In this document: one piece after another, positions 35,078 to 43,717 of the stretch
Layout of the letters: the number at the start of each line of letters is the position of its first letter
Numbering within the stretch: position 1 is the first letter of the stretch
DNA from: Mortierella sp. BCC40632
Lineage: Eukaryota > Mortierellomycota > Mortierellomycetes > Mortierellales > Mortierellaceae
Direction of reading: 5' to 3'
Assembly (NCBI GenBank): GCA_011634665.1
Contig: WAEK01000009.1
Coordinates: forward strand, 124,001-188,000
DNA: 64,000 nt
Notes under the pieces: generated by a model
What the model was told of the DNA's origin: nothing
The model's database searches: none
Seen by the model: only the letters and a program-made list of their open reading frames with translations
Program-made: the position numbers and the translations under genes

Positions 35078-35639
35078 GGATAAGTCGCCAGGCTGGCCTT
35101 GGCTTTATTAGCCTCAGTTAGATCCCTGCTTCATAGAAAGATATGATCACCAATAAATACGAATTAATATGAACTCTGGTCAACCAGTGTGAGTTTGGGA
35201 GACTCTTGGCGCAGTGGTGTCACAAAAGCGAATACAGTTATTAAGTCAACTTTTTTTTCTCCATTCTATTTTATCCGGTTTGCCACCTTGCTACTGCTGC
35301 TATGGCTGGAGATGGTTTTCCATCTTTCACGGTTGTCTTCCTAGCTAGGCTCATAACGCGAGTCTCTGAGACTTTTCGTCCCTTATTTCACTTGTAGAAT
35401 GATCAAAGGAGCAATAGACCTGCTCCCTGCCTCAGTATTCCCTGTGTCGATAGGAAAAAAGAAGTCAGACCAAGGACAACAACTGCATCGGTTAAGAAAA
35501 TACCACTCTGCTGGCACACAGGAACATTGTTAACACGAAATCGTGAGGCATGGAGGCACACAGTGTTCTGGATCCTCTTTCCCTGGTAGAAACAAACCTC
35601 GAATTCTCACAACTAGATCCATTATCCTCGACTAACAGT

Positions 35640-35796
35640 GAGCCCAAGCACAGCAGAAGGAATGACTTTCTCACACTCCTGACCTTGTCTTTGTCTGAAC
35701 GGAATGTGCCACAACAGACAGGTGGCAGCAAACATTAACAAAAAATGAATGCAGGATTAGGAGAGACAAAGGAATGTCGTTGCTATGCTTGGGCTC
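35640..35796. repeat. Spacer inverted repeat, unit 6
   Basis: Arms at 35640-35655 and 35781-35796 with the same single mismatch as unit 2. Confidence 0.8.
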
Positions 35797-36388
35797 TTAC
35801 ATAGGACTGGCGACGATCTGCATTTGCACCGTCTGAGCGTCAGCGTGAAAAAGGCCCACTAGTAGGGATCCAGCCTATGGGGGAGAGGGAAGGCATACAG
35901 GGTTGTTTGGAGCCCAAATCAGGCGATAAAAAAGAAGAGTGTCTATGCTGCAAAGCATGTTGCACAAAGAGAGAACCGATTCCTCTGGAAAGTCCCTTAC
36001 CTTTTCCCTTTCGTGAGTTACCAAAGTAGTACCACACTGCCACTAAACAACTGAAATGACCAGAGTTACACAGAACCGAGAATCCATGGCAAGGACGTGC
36101 TGGACCAACGGCTATTACACAAACTGAGCAACACCATCTGCTGCAGTCGAACGTTTTTAGTTTGATGTCTAGGTAGGGAGGAGAGAGAGGAGCATCGAGT
36201 CTTAAGTACGCGGGTTGACTCTAGGAAACTCTTTTCCCTTCTCTTCCCCCATGAGCAACGTAATGGAAGCGTGGAAGAGAGTCTGGTAGGAAGAACAAAG
36301 AAAAATCAACCTAGAATCTCTTTCTGTGCACGCTCAGCAAGATAGTGAGATGGATGAGTGCTGCTAGAGGGTAAGGGGAAAAGCGCAA

Positions 36389-36424
36389 AGTCAAGACACA
36401 ACTCATCTTGGACAAGTATTTAAA
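36389..36424 (+). promoter_or_regulatory. Core promoter block of array gene 6
   Basis: A GTCAAGACACAACTCATC box is followed by TATTTAAA at 36417-36424, 109 bp before the ATG. The promoter of the frameshifted copy is therefore intact. Confidence 0.75.
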
Positions 36425-36532
36425 CAGATGGTCAAAGGCACCATTCCACTCTTCAACCCCTCATCCTTCATCTCCTACCCCCCATCTACACATATACATA
36501 CACTTTCCTCTTTATTCCGCCTCTTTTCTACG

Positions 36533-38254
36533 ATGAAGGTGAACCCAGTCCTTTGCCTCACGCTAGCTGCAGTGACTCAAGCTCTTCCTCCACTCGAAGT
36601 TGTCAACCAAGTCGCCAACATCATGACTATCATCACCAGTTCTATCTTTTTTTCGACTCCTTCCGAGCCCAATAAAGTGATCTTGTCCACAGCAATCGGC
36701 TACAACGGCGTCAATGAAAAGAATGAGGTCGTCGGAGGACCAGGCACAACCTCAGGAATGGATGGACCCTTCCCTTTTTTCACTGTCACTGGAGATGACG
36801 GTGGCACTATCCTCGACTCCTCGACTGGCTCTTATATCGACAGTGGAGTCAAGGGTATCAGTCAACCGAATGTCAAAAGTAACCTAAAGCACCGCAGTAT
36901 CAACATCCAAGCGGGAGATATCAAGGTTCAGAGAACTGGACTTCGCGTTCAAGTTCGCAATGCCATTTGCTTCAAGTATATCTCCATTTCTCCTGACAGT
37001 TCTCAATCTGATACAAAGCCCTATGTGGTCACGGCGGAACTGTTGATCAAGTATTTCAATGTCCCTTGGTACTATTCAGGCGACACTTTCCACTATTATA
37101 GTACTGATGGCAAATGCACTGGACTCAAGAACCCACTCCCATGTGTGTGGTTGTCGGCCTTTAACCACGAAGGGGTTGATTTCGTCGGGAGTATCTCGAT
37201 CAGTAAAATCCCAGAGTACAAAATGACAGTATTGACAAGTCCCATCGATGAGGCTGAGCTCAAGAAGTATCTGAGCATCAAAATGTCCCATCTCCCAGAC
37301 AAGGCCGCTATACAAGTACCTCTTCAAAAGCGTGCGGATAAGGAGAGTGATGACTCTGTCATCATCGACTCGGAGCTCCCTGCTACTACTCTCTGTAACG
37401 ACAAGTCGTCTTATGGCCCTTCGTTTGTCTCGGAACGTGAAAAGTTGTTCTGTAACATGAAGACAAAGAAGTTGTACCCTCAGTGTGGAGGCAAGGTCAC
37501 TACCTCTTGTTATCAGATCAAGAACAATACGCTCTCGCTTGAGATGGATGCCCCTCGACGAAACGGAATTGCTCCTCCTGCCAAGATCTCTCTTCCCCTC
37601 CGACGATTCCCAAAGAACAAGTTGGCCAAGCGTCTCGATCTGCATTCGCCAGCTTGCATCAAGAAGGACCCTCTTGTGAACTGGACACCTACTATCACTG
37701 GTTCCTTCAAGGGTGATCAGGCTGCTCAAGGTTCAGATTATGACCGTATTGGGGAGCGTCTTGCATGGATGAGTGACCGCAGTGCCAAGGAGTTTGAGGG
37801 TACTTGGGTCGATTACCAGAATGGTCATGACGCCCGATTCGAATGTAAAAAGGCCTTTGTTCAAAATCTTGCTGGTTGTCAACGATGCATCCGATTCGCT
37901 ACGGATTCGGTTTGGACTGTCCTTCAGAGTCGTACGGTCGGCAGACTCAACCTCAACTGTGGCTCGATCCAATACTCGTTCAAGCGTGGCGGCAGCGGTG
38001 GCGGAGGCAGCAAATGTACTCGCAAGCTGGGTCGCGGCGATGGTCGTTCAGGTGAATGCTGCGAGTCTAGCGATGATTGTCTGCTTGTCTGTGATAGCAC
38101 TGCCAAGAAGTGCCGACCTGGAAGTTTGGCTTGTGGTTCCCTGAACCCCTACAAGTATGGTCGTAGAAAGGGCGATGGTGTTATTGGTGACTGTTGCGAC
38201 ACAAGCGATGACTGTGTCAAGAGTTGTGTTAACAAGCAGTGCAACAGCAGGTAG
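36533..38254 (+). CDS. Array gene 6: cysteine-rich protein truncated by a frameshift
   Basis: Intronless, 573 residues to a premature stop at 38252-38254. Signal peptide MKVNPVLCLTLAAVTQALP, and junctions LQKR|AD, LAKR|LD and SFKR|GG are kept. One A+B pair is complete. In the linker after it an extra G near 38250 shifts the frame, so the terminal eight-Cys module (still readable in the +1 frame to 38408) is not translated. That module also carries substitutions (KGSQSSLGGGFG in place of the usual GGRPGLKDGSG), which argues for real decay and against a sequencing error alone. The N-terminal domain is the most diverged of the seven (FTVTGDDGGTILDSST, IQAGDIKVQ). The product could still be secreted and processed. 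Confidence 0.75.
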   Translation: MKVNPVLCLTLAAVTQALPPLEVVNQVANIMTIITSSIFFSTPSEPNKVILSTAIGYNGVNEKNEVVGGPGTTSGMDGPFPFFTVTGDDGGTILDSSTGSYIDSGVKGISQPNVKSNLKHRSINIQAGDIKVQRTGLRVQVRNAICFKYISISPDSSQSDTKPYVVTAELLIKYFNVPWYYSGDTFHYYSTDGKCTGLKNPLPCVWLSAFNHEGVDFVGSISISKIPEYKMTVLTSPIDEAELKKYLSIKMSHLPDKAAIQVPLQKRADKESDDSVIIDSELPATTLCNDKSSYGPSFVSEREKLFCNMKTKKLYPQCGGKVTTSCYQIKNNTLSLEMDAPRRNGIAPPAKISLPLRRFPKNKLAKRLDLHSPACIKKDPLVNWTPTITGSFKGDQAAQGSDYDRIGERLAWMSDRSAKEFEGTWVDYQNGHDARFECKKAFVQNLAGCQRCIRFATDSVWTVLQSRTVGRLNLNCGSIQYSFKRGGSGGGGSKCTRKLGRGDGRSGECCESSDDCLLVCDSTAKKCRPGSLACGSLNPYKYGRRKGDGVIGDCCDTSDDCVKSCVNKQCNSR

Positions 38255-38408
38255 TTGTGGTAGTAGTGGTAATAGTAGCAAGTGCAAGGGCAGCCAATCC
38301 AGTCTTGGGGGTGGCTTTGGTGCCGAAGGAGCATGCTGTGTCACCAAGGCTGACTGCAAGGTGTGTTGTTCCAAGGCTGGTGTGTGCAATGCTGCCTGCA
38401 GAGATTGA
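38255..38408 (+). pseudogene. Out-of-frame terminal module of array gene 6
   Basis: Homologous to the last 50 or so codons of the paralogues and ending at the homologous stop codon, but in the +1 frame relative to the gene. A 25-nt GT...AG stretch spans the shift but is too short to be an intron. Confidence 0.7.
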
Positions 38409-39182
38409 GGATTTGACGCCAGGCTGGCCTTGGCTTTAGTAGCACCAACTGGACTCTCGCTTCAAGAAAGATATGGTCAACAATAAACACTAGTTAACAT
38501 GAATTCTGGTCAACGAGTGCGAGTTTTGGAGGCTCTTGGTATCATGGTGTCACAGAAGCAGATGCAGCAATGGCATTAACACTTTCTTTCTGATTTCCTT
38601 CCCAACTCCTCTCGTCTGCCAACCATGCAATTGCTGTTGGAGAAGAGTTGGCTTGTCGTCGTCCATGAGCATCTTCCTAGCTAGGTTTAGAACGCGAGCC
38701 TTTGAGGCTGCTTTCTCTTTTTTTAGTTATGAAGTAACCAAATAGACAACAGAGCTGTTCCCCACCCTGGCATACCTGTGTTGAGCAAGAAAAAAAATCA
38801 GGTCGGAGACAACAGCTGTATCCAAAATGAAGACACCACTCGGCTGGCTGGTACACAGGAACATTGTTAACACGAAATCGTTGGGCTAAAAGGCATACAA
38901 CGTTCTGGCTCCTCCTCCCCTCTCGTAGCAATAAGCTGAATTTTCACGCATGGATCCTTTATCCCCGACAATGATGAGCCCAAACACAGCAGGAGGAAGG
39001 GTTCTTTTTCATCCCTGGCTTTGTCTTTGTCTGTTCGAAATGCGCCACTTCAGGCAGGCAGATAATAAAGATGGATGCTGGATTAGGTTAGGAGGGATGT
39101 CACTGCTGTGTCTGGGCTCTCAGATGGGGCCGGCACCGATCTGGACAAGGATTTTTATCCGTCCTCTGAGCCCCTTTGTCAG
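38409..39182. other. First part of the spacer after gene 6
   Basis: Normal array spacer sequence: 3' flank with AATAAA near 38482, the AACATTGTTAACACG block near 38861, and a decayed inverted repeat. Confidence 0.8.
38976..39119. repeat. Spacer inverted repeat, unit 7 (decayed)
   Basis: The left arm (38976-38991) and right arm (39104-39119) each carry changes, but the pairing pattern remains visible. Confidence 0.6.
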
Positions 39183-40590
39183 AGCCCATACCTTAATCTT
39201 TACCGGTTTTAACGCCGTGGCTTGTCATGGTCTTGTCTTCTTTCAAGGAGTTGTCTTCTCTCCCCTATCCCTATCGACCAAAATGGAAAGTCCACCCGTC
39301 TCTAGTGACTCCACCCACTATGATGTCCTGGCAGATGCAATGCACAAGGTCCTTCAAGCTGCGCAGCCAGTCTGTGGTGGGAGTCCCTGAGCAAGTTTTT
39401 ATTCCTGTCAATACCATCTCAGTTGGAACAGTAATCTTGCACCAAGTTCGCTGGAGGTGCCGGGCAACGCCCCCCCCCCCACTTTGCATTTCGTGCAGCA
39501 GTTGTTGCTTCGTTTACAAGATTCGTCTCTCAAGGCGACAACAACTTTTAGAATTATGTGGATGGAGCGGTCAGCAGAAACTCAGTTGCGAAGTAGGAAG
39601 CCCATAACAAGAAGATCAAGCTTGGCTTTCAACTTCACCTTGGTTCCAAGAGCAAACTCTCATCAGAAGAGGATGCGGTGCTACGCTATATCGATGAGTC
39701 CATCCTTCCAATGGATCGAAAGTATGCGGGAAGAAGGCTTTCCTTTTATTGAGCATTAGTTTAGTCATACTACTAAAGACTTGTGTTTTGTTCTTACCAA
39801 CAGTTGCATCATCATTCTCATCATCTTGGTGTGATGGCGTAAAGCCGCAATAGGAAATGGCTTCTTTCAGGCGGAGAGGGCAAGTAGTCCCGACTGACAC
39901 AAACAGTCATGATTTCGGAAAGAGAATGGACGAGATCAGGGAGGATCTGCAAACAACTATGATCTTTGCTAGCGTTTGCCACTTTCACGAGAAGAGACTG
40001 GATCTGACAGAGCTCCTCAACTCCACCTACACTATCAAATTTATGACAACCGTCATCAATCCCAAAAGCTGAGGCCGAGTTTTCATCTTCCTTTGCGTCA
40101 ATGCTTCCGGGCCATCCATTTTTACAAAGTCGGCATATTACAACACTGTGATCTCTTGTCTTGAGTGAGTGGATATTATCAATCAGCAGAGTCTGCTTGT
40201 CGTGTGTGAGAGAGTCCACCTCAAAGCATTGTTTTTGGCCAGCGGGGTATCTTTCACCAAAGAAGCTTGAAGAAGCAGAGAAACTAAACTTGTGGCCGCG
40301 AGCCGAGGAGGAAAAGCGATGGCCTATTTGGCCAACCACGCAGGTAAATGAGGAAGATTTGGATGACAGAAATGATATCTACGCTTGATTGCACCGACGC
40401 CTACTGATGGTCAGGTCAGCAACCATGAACAAAAAGACGAGCAAGAGTTGGTGGCAGACGTTGGCAAGTGCCAGTTTACACGAGGAAAAAAAAAATGGTC
40501 GCAATGCAAGCATGGTATCTCATTCAGGAGAGTTAGGCAGGGCACTAAATCCACACAAAATATACTATCCTATTTGGAGAATGAAGATTA
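39183..40590 (+). pseudogene. Inserted 1.4-kb segment with broken coding-like pieces
   Basis: Absent from all other spacers; it sits where they read straight from CCTCTGAGCCC to the CCCATGGA...GGGT block. Plus-strand pieces look protein-like but lie in different frames: a start at 39281 (MESPPVSSDSTHYDVL), a piece with LHFVQQLLLRLQD, a piece at 39606-39755 with SKLSSEEDAVLRYIDE, one near 39910-40070 with RMDEIREDLQTTMIF, and one near 40250-40350 with SPKKLEEAEKLNLW. Stops and shifts separate them. A 172-codon minus-strand frame at 39821-40339 overlaps. I do not recognise the source; a degraded gene carried in by an insertion is the best reading. Confidence 0.35.
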
Positions 40591-41290
40591 GCCCCATGGA
40601 AAGGGTAAACCCAGAACAGGGTTGGTTGGAGCCCGAGTCGGACTAAAAAAGAAGAGAGTATGTGCTGCATGCTTTGCGCCTCACAAACAAGGAAATCAAA
40701 TCCTGGGATTCTCGCAGTAAGGTTTTTTTTTTCTTTTTGTGGGTCGCCAAGGCGGGTACTCTTCTGATCATCCATTTCACATTCCTGGACACTGCCACAA
40801 AACAGTGCTCAGCTTGATTTTTTTTTTTTTTTTTTTTTTTTTTTCTCAGTTACACAGAGCCCGAGTCCGAGTCAAAAACGCGTTGGATCAGCGGTCATTT
40901 TACAAACAGAGCAACACTATCCGCTGCAATCGGGAGTTCGGCTCCGTCCCCAGGTGGAGAGGAGAGGGATCGAACTGAAAGTAAGTAGGTTTGCTCGAGC
41001 AATCGCTCTCCCCCTTCTCTCTTCTCCTCTCATCGGCAAGGTATCCGTAGCGTGGCCGATGGTCTGGTAGAAAAAGAAATAACCGAACTAGTTTTTTTTT
41101 TTTTGGCAGGCGCCTGAAAGGATGTGCTGAGAGCTTTCTGAGGGGAGCATGGTATCAAGTCAATTACAGCTGTTCTTGAACGAGTATTTAAACCGATGTC
41201 CAAGGTACTATTTCGCCCTTCACTTTCATCTTCTATCTTCTATCTCTCCCCCACCCCCCTCCCCTCTCCTCCCCTCCTCTCCTCCTTACG
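40591..41290. other. Rest of the spacer before gene 7
   Basis: Array spacer resumes with the CCCAGAACAGGGTTG block. It includes a T run at 40820-40844 and a GGACACTGCCACAA segment that only the upstream flank of gene 1 shares. Confidence 0.75.
41153..41192 (+). promoter_or_regulatory. Core promoter block of array gene 7, diverged upstream box
   Basis: TATTTAAA at 41185-41192, 99 bp before the ATG. The upstream box has drifted (TCAAGTCAATTACAGC). Confidence 0.65.
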
Positions 41291-43717
41291 ATGAAGGTGA
41301 CCCCAGCCCTTTGCCTCGCACTGGCTGCGACGACTCAAGCTCTCCCTGCACTCGAGGTCATTAACCAAGTCGCCAACATTTTGACCATCATCACCAGCGC
41401 CATCTCTCTTTCGGATCCCGCCGTATCCAGTCAGGTCACCCTGTCCACAGCAATCGGTTACAACGGTGTCAATGAGAGGAATGAGGTCGTTGGAGGAGAA
41501 GGTACGACCTCAGGAATGGATGGACCCTTCCCTCTGATCGGTATCGTTGCGGACGACAAGAGTCCTGTTGTCACCTACACAAGTCGTCCTTATATCGACA
41601 GTGGAGACAAAGTGGTCCGTCAAGCCAAAACCAACAAAAACAGAAAGCACTTCAAGACCAACATCTATGCGGGTGATGCCAAGCTTACAGGAAACCCAAT
41701 TCCTTTTTACGTTCGCAATGCCATTTGTTTCAAGTACATTGCCATCACCCCCGATACTTCTCAATCTGATACCGACCCTTATGTGATCTCGTCGGAATTG
41801 TTGATCAAGTATTACAATGCCCCTTGGTATTATTCAGGCGACAACTTCTACCACTATAGTGACGATGGTCAATGCACTATCCTCAAGGACCCACTCCCAT
41901 GTGTGTGGTTGTCAGCCTTTAACCATGACGGAGTCAACTTTATCGAGAAGATCACGGTCAAGGATATCACCGAGTACAAGATGGCAGTTAAGACAAGCCC
42001 TTTGAACCAAGAGCAAATCATGAGCTATCTGGACATTGGCTGGTCTCATTTCCCGGACAAGCCCACGCTGTCCCTCTATGATGGTTATGATCCAGATCTG
42101 ACCAAGCGTGCCGACAAGGAGAATGATGACTCTGTCATCATCGACTCGGATCTCTCTGCTTCTATCCTCTGTAACGACAAGTCGTCTTATGGTCCTTCGT
42201 TTGTCTCGGAACGTGAAAGGATGTTCTGTCATATGAAGACAAAGAAGCTGTATCCTCAGTGTGGAGGCAATGTCTCTAGCTCCTGCTATCAGATCAAGAA
42301 CAACACGCTCTCCCTCGAGTTGGATGGTCCTCGACGAAATGGAATTGCTCCTCCTGCCAAGATCTCTCTCCCCTTGCGACGATTCCCTAAGCAGAGATTG
42401 GCCAAGCGTGTCGATCTGAAAGAACCAGACTGCAAGAGAAAGGACCCCATTGTGAGCTGGACACCTACCATCACTGGTTCCTACATGGGTGATCAGGTCG
42501 CTCAAGCTTCGGATTTGGACCGCATTAACCAGCGCCTTGCATGGATGAATGAGCGCAGTACCAAGGAGTTTGAGGGTGTCTGGGTCGATTATGAGAATGG
42601 GCATGACGCCCGATTCGAATGCAAAAAGGCTTTTGTTCAAGATCTTGCCGGCTGTCAACGCTGCATCAAGTTCGCTACCGATTCCGCTTTGGGTGTCCTT
42701 CAGAGTCGTACGGTCGGCAGACTCGACCTCAACTGTGGTTCGATCCAATACTCGTTCAAGCGTGGTGCTGGCGGCAGCAAGTGCACTCGCAAGTTGGGTC
42801 GTGGTGATGGAAAGTCCGGCGAATGCTGTGAGTCCAGCGATGACTGTGTACTTATCTGTGATACCGGTGCCAAAATGTGCCGACCTGGAAACACAATGTG
42901 TGTTGGTCTGAACCCTTTCAAGTTTGGTCGCGGCAAAGGTGACGGTGTCCCTGGAGACTGTTGCGATAGCAGTGATGACTGTGTCAAGAGCTGTGTCAAC
43001 AAGCAGTGTAGCAGCACCAGCGGCGGCGGCGGTGGTGGTGATGGCAAATGTTCTCGCAAGCTGGGTCGTGGTGATGGTCGTTCAGGCGAATGTTGCGAAA
43101 CCAGCGATGACTGTGAGCTTATCTGTGATGCCAGCGCCAAGAAGTGCCGACCTGGAAACACCATGTGTGTCGGTCTGAACCCTTTCAAGTTTGGTCGCGG
43201 CAAGGGTGATGGTGTTCCTGGAGACTGTTGCGATAGCAGTGATGACTGTGTCAAGAGCTGTGTCAACAAGCAGTGTAGCAGCACCAGCGGCGGCGGTGGT
43301 GGTGGTGATGGCAAGTGTTCTCGCAAGTTGGGTCGTGGTGATGGTCGTTCAGGTGAATGTTGCGAAACCAGCGATGACTGTGAGCTTATCTGTGATGCCA
43401 GCGCCAAGAAGTGCCGACCTGGAAACACCATGTGCGTCGGTCTGAACCCTTTCAAGTTTGGTCGCGGCAAGGGCGATGGTGTTATCGGTGACTGTTGCGA
43501 CACCAGCAATGACTGTGTCAAGAGTTGTGTCAACAAACAGTGCAACAGCAGCGGTAGTGGCGGTAACGGCGGCAATGGTGGCAATGGCAAGTGCAGTGGT
43601 GGTCGACCTGGTCTCAAGGATGGCTCTGGTGCCGAAGGAGCGTGCTGTGTCACCGAGGCTGACTGCAAGGTGTGCTGTTCCAAGGCTGGTGTGTGCAATG
43701 CTGCCTGCAGAGATTGA
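41291..43717 (+). CDS. Array gene 7: secreted, Lys-Arg-punctuated cysteine-rich protein, longest copy
   Basis: Intronless, 808 residues. Signal peptide MKVTPALCLALAATTQALP. Junctions LTKR|AD, LAKR|VD and SFKR|GA are kept. The second domain has variants not seen in the other copies (ENDDSVIIDSDLSASILC, REREMFCHMK-like changes). The tail has three A+B pairs plus the terminal module. Pairs two and three arose from an almost exact 267-bp in-frame duplication (42899-43165 and 43166-43432), each with a Ser-Thr-Ser-Gly-rich linker. This is the last copy: array homology stops about 140 bp beyond it. Function unknown. Confidence 0.88.
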   Translation: MKVTPALCLALAATTQALPALEVINQVANILTIITSAISLSDPAVSSQVTLSTAIGYNGVNERNEVVGGEGTTSGMDGPFPLIGIVADDKSPVVTYTSRPYIDSGDKVVRQAKTNKNRKHFKTNIYAGDAKLTGNPIPFYVRNAICFKYIAITPDTSQSDTDPYVISSELLIKYYNAPWYYSGDNFYHYSDDGQCTILKDPLPCVWLSAFNHDGVNFIEKITVKDITEYKMAVKTSPLNQEQIMSYLDIGWSHFPDKPTLSLYDGYDPDLTKRADKENDDSVIIDSDLSASILCNDKSSYGPSFVSERERMFCHMKTKKLYPQCGGNVSSSCYQIKNNTLSLELDGPRRNGIAPPAKISLPLRRFPKQRLAKRVDLKEPDCKRKDPIVSWTPTITGSYMGDQVAQASDLDRINQRLAWMNERSTKEFEGVWVDYENGHDARFECKKAFVQDLAGCQRCIKFATDSALGVLQSRTVGRLDLNCGSIQYSFKRGAGGSKCTRKLGRGDGKSGECCESSDDCVLICDTGAKMCRPGNTMCVGLNPFKFGRGKGDGVPGDCCDSSDDCVKSCVNKQCSSTSGGGGGGDGKCSRKLGRGDGRSGECCETSDDCELICDASAKKCRPGNTMCVGLNPFKFGRGKGDGVPGDCCDSSDDCVKSCVNKQCSSTSGGGGGGDGKCSRKLGRGDGRSGECCETSDDCELICDASAKKCRPGNTMCVGLNPFKFGRGKGDGVIGDCCDTSNDCVKSCVNKQCNSSGSGGNGGNGGNGKCSGGRPGLKDGSGAEGACCVTEADCKVCCSKAGVCNAACRD
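42899..43432 (+). repeat. 267-bp in-frame tandem duplication inside gene 7
   Basis: Two adjacent copies of 267 bp (89 codons) differ at only a few positions. The unit runs from one B module through the linker and A module to the start of the next B module. Confidence 0.85.

Larger units (their letters stand above)
35078..36532. other. Array spacer between genes 5 and 6
   Basis: Near-identical copy of the spacer after gene 1 up to about 36325, then divergent sequence into the gene 6 promoter. No gene seen. Confidence 0.85.

Noticed and set aside
38251..38275. A tiny intron that would remove the gene 6 frameshift
   Set aside because: The GT...AG segment is only 25 nt, far below the shortest intron in this window (87 nt).
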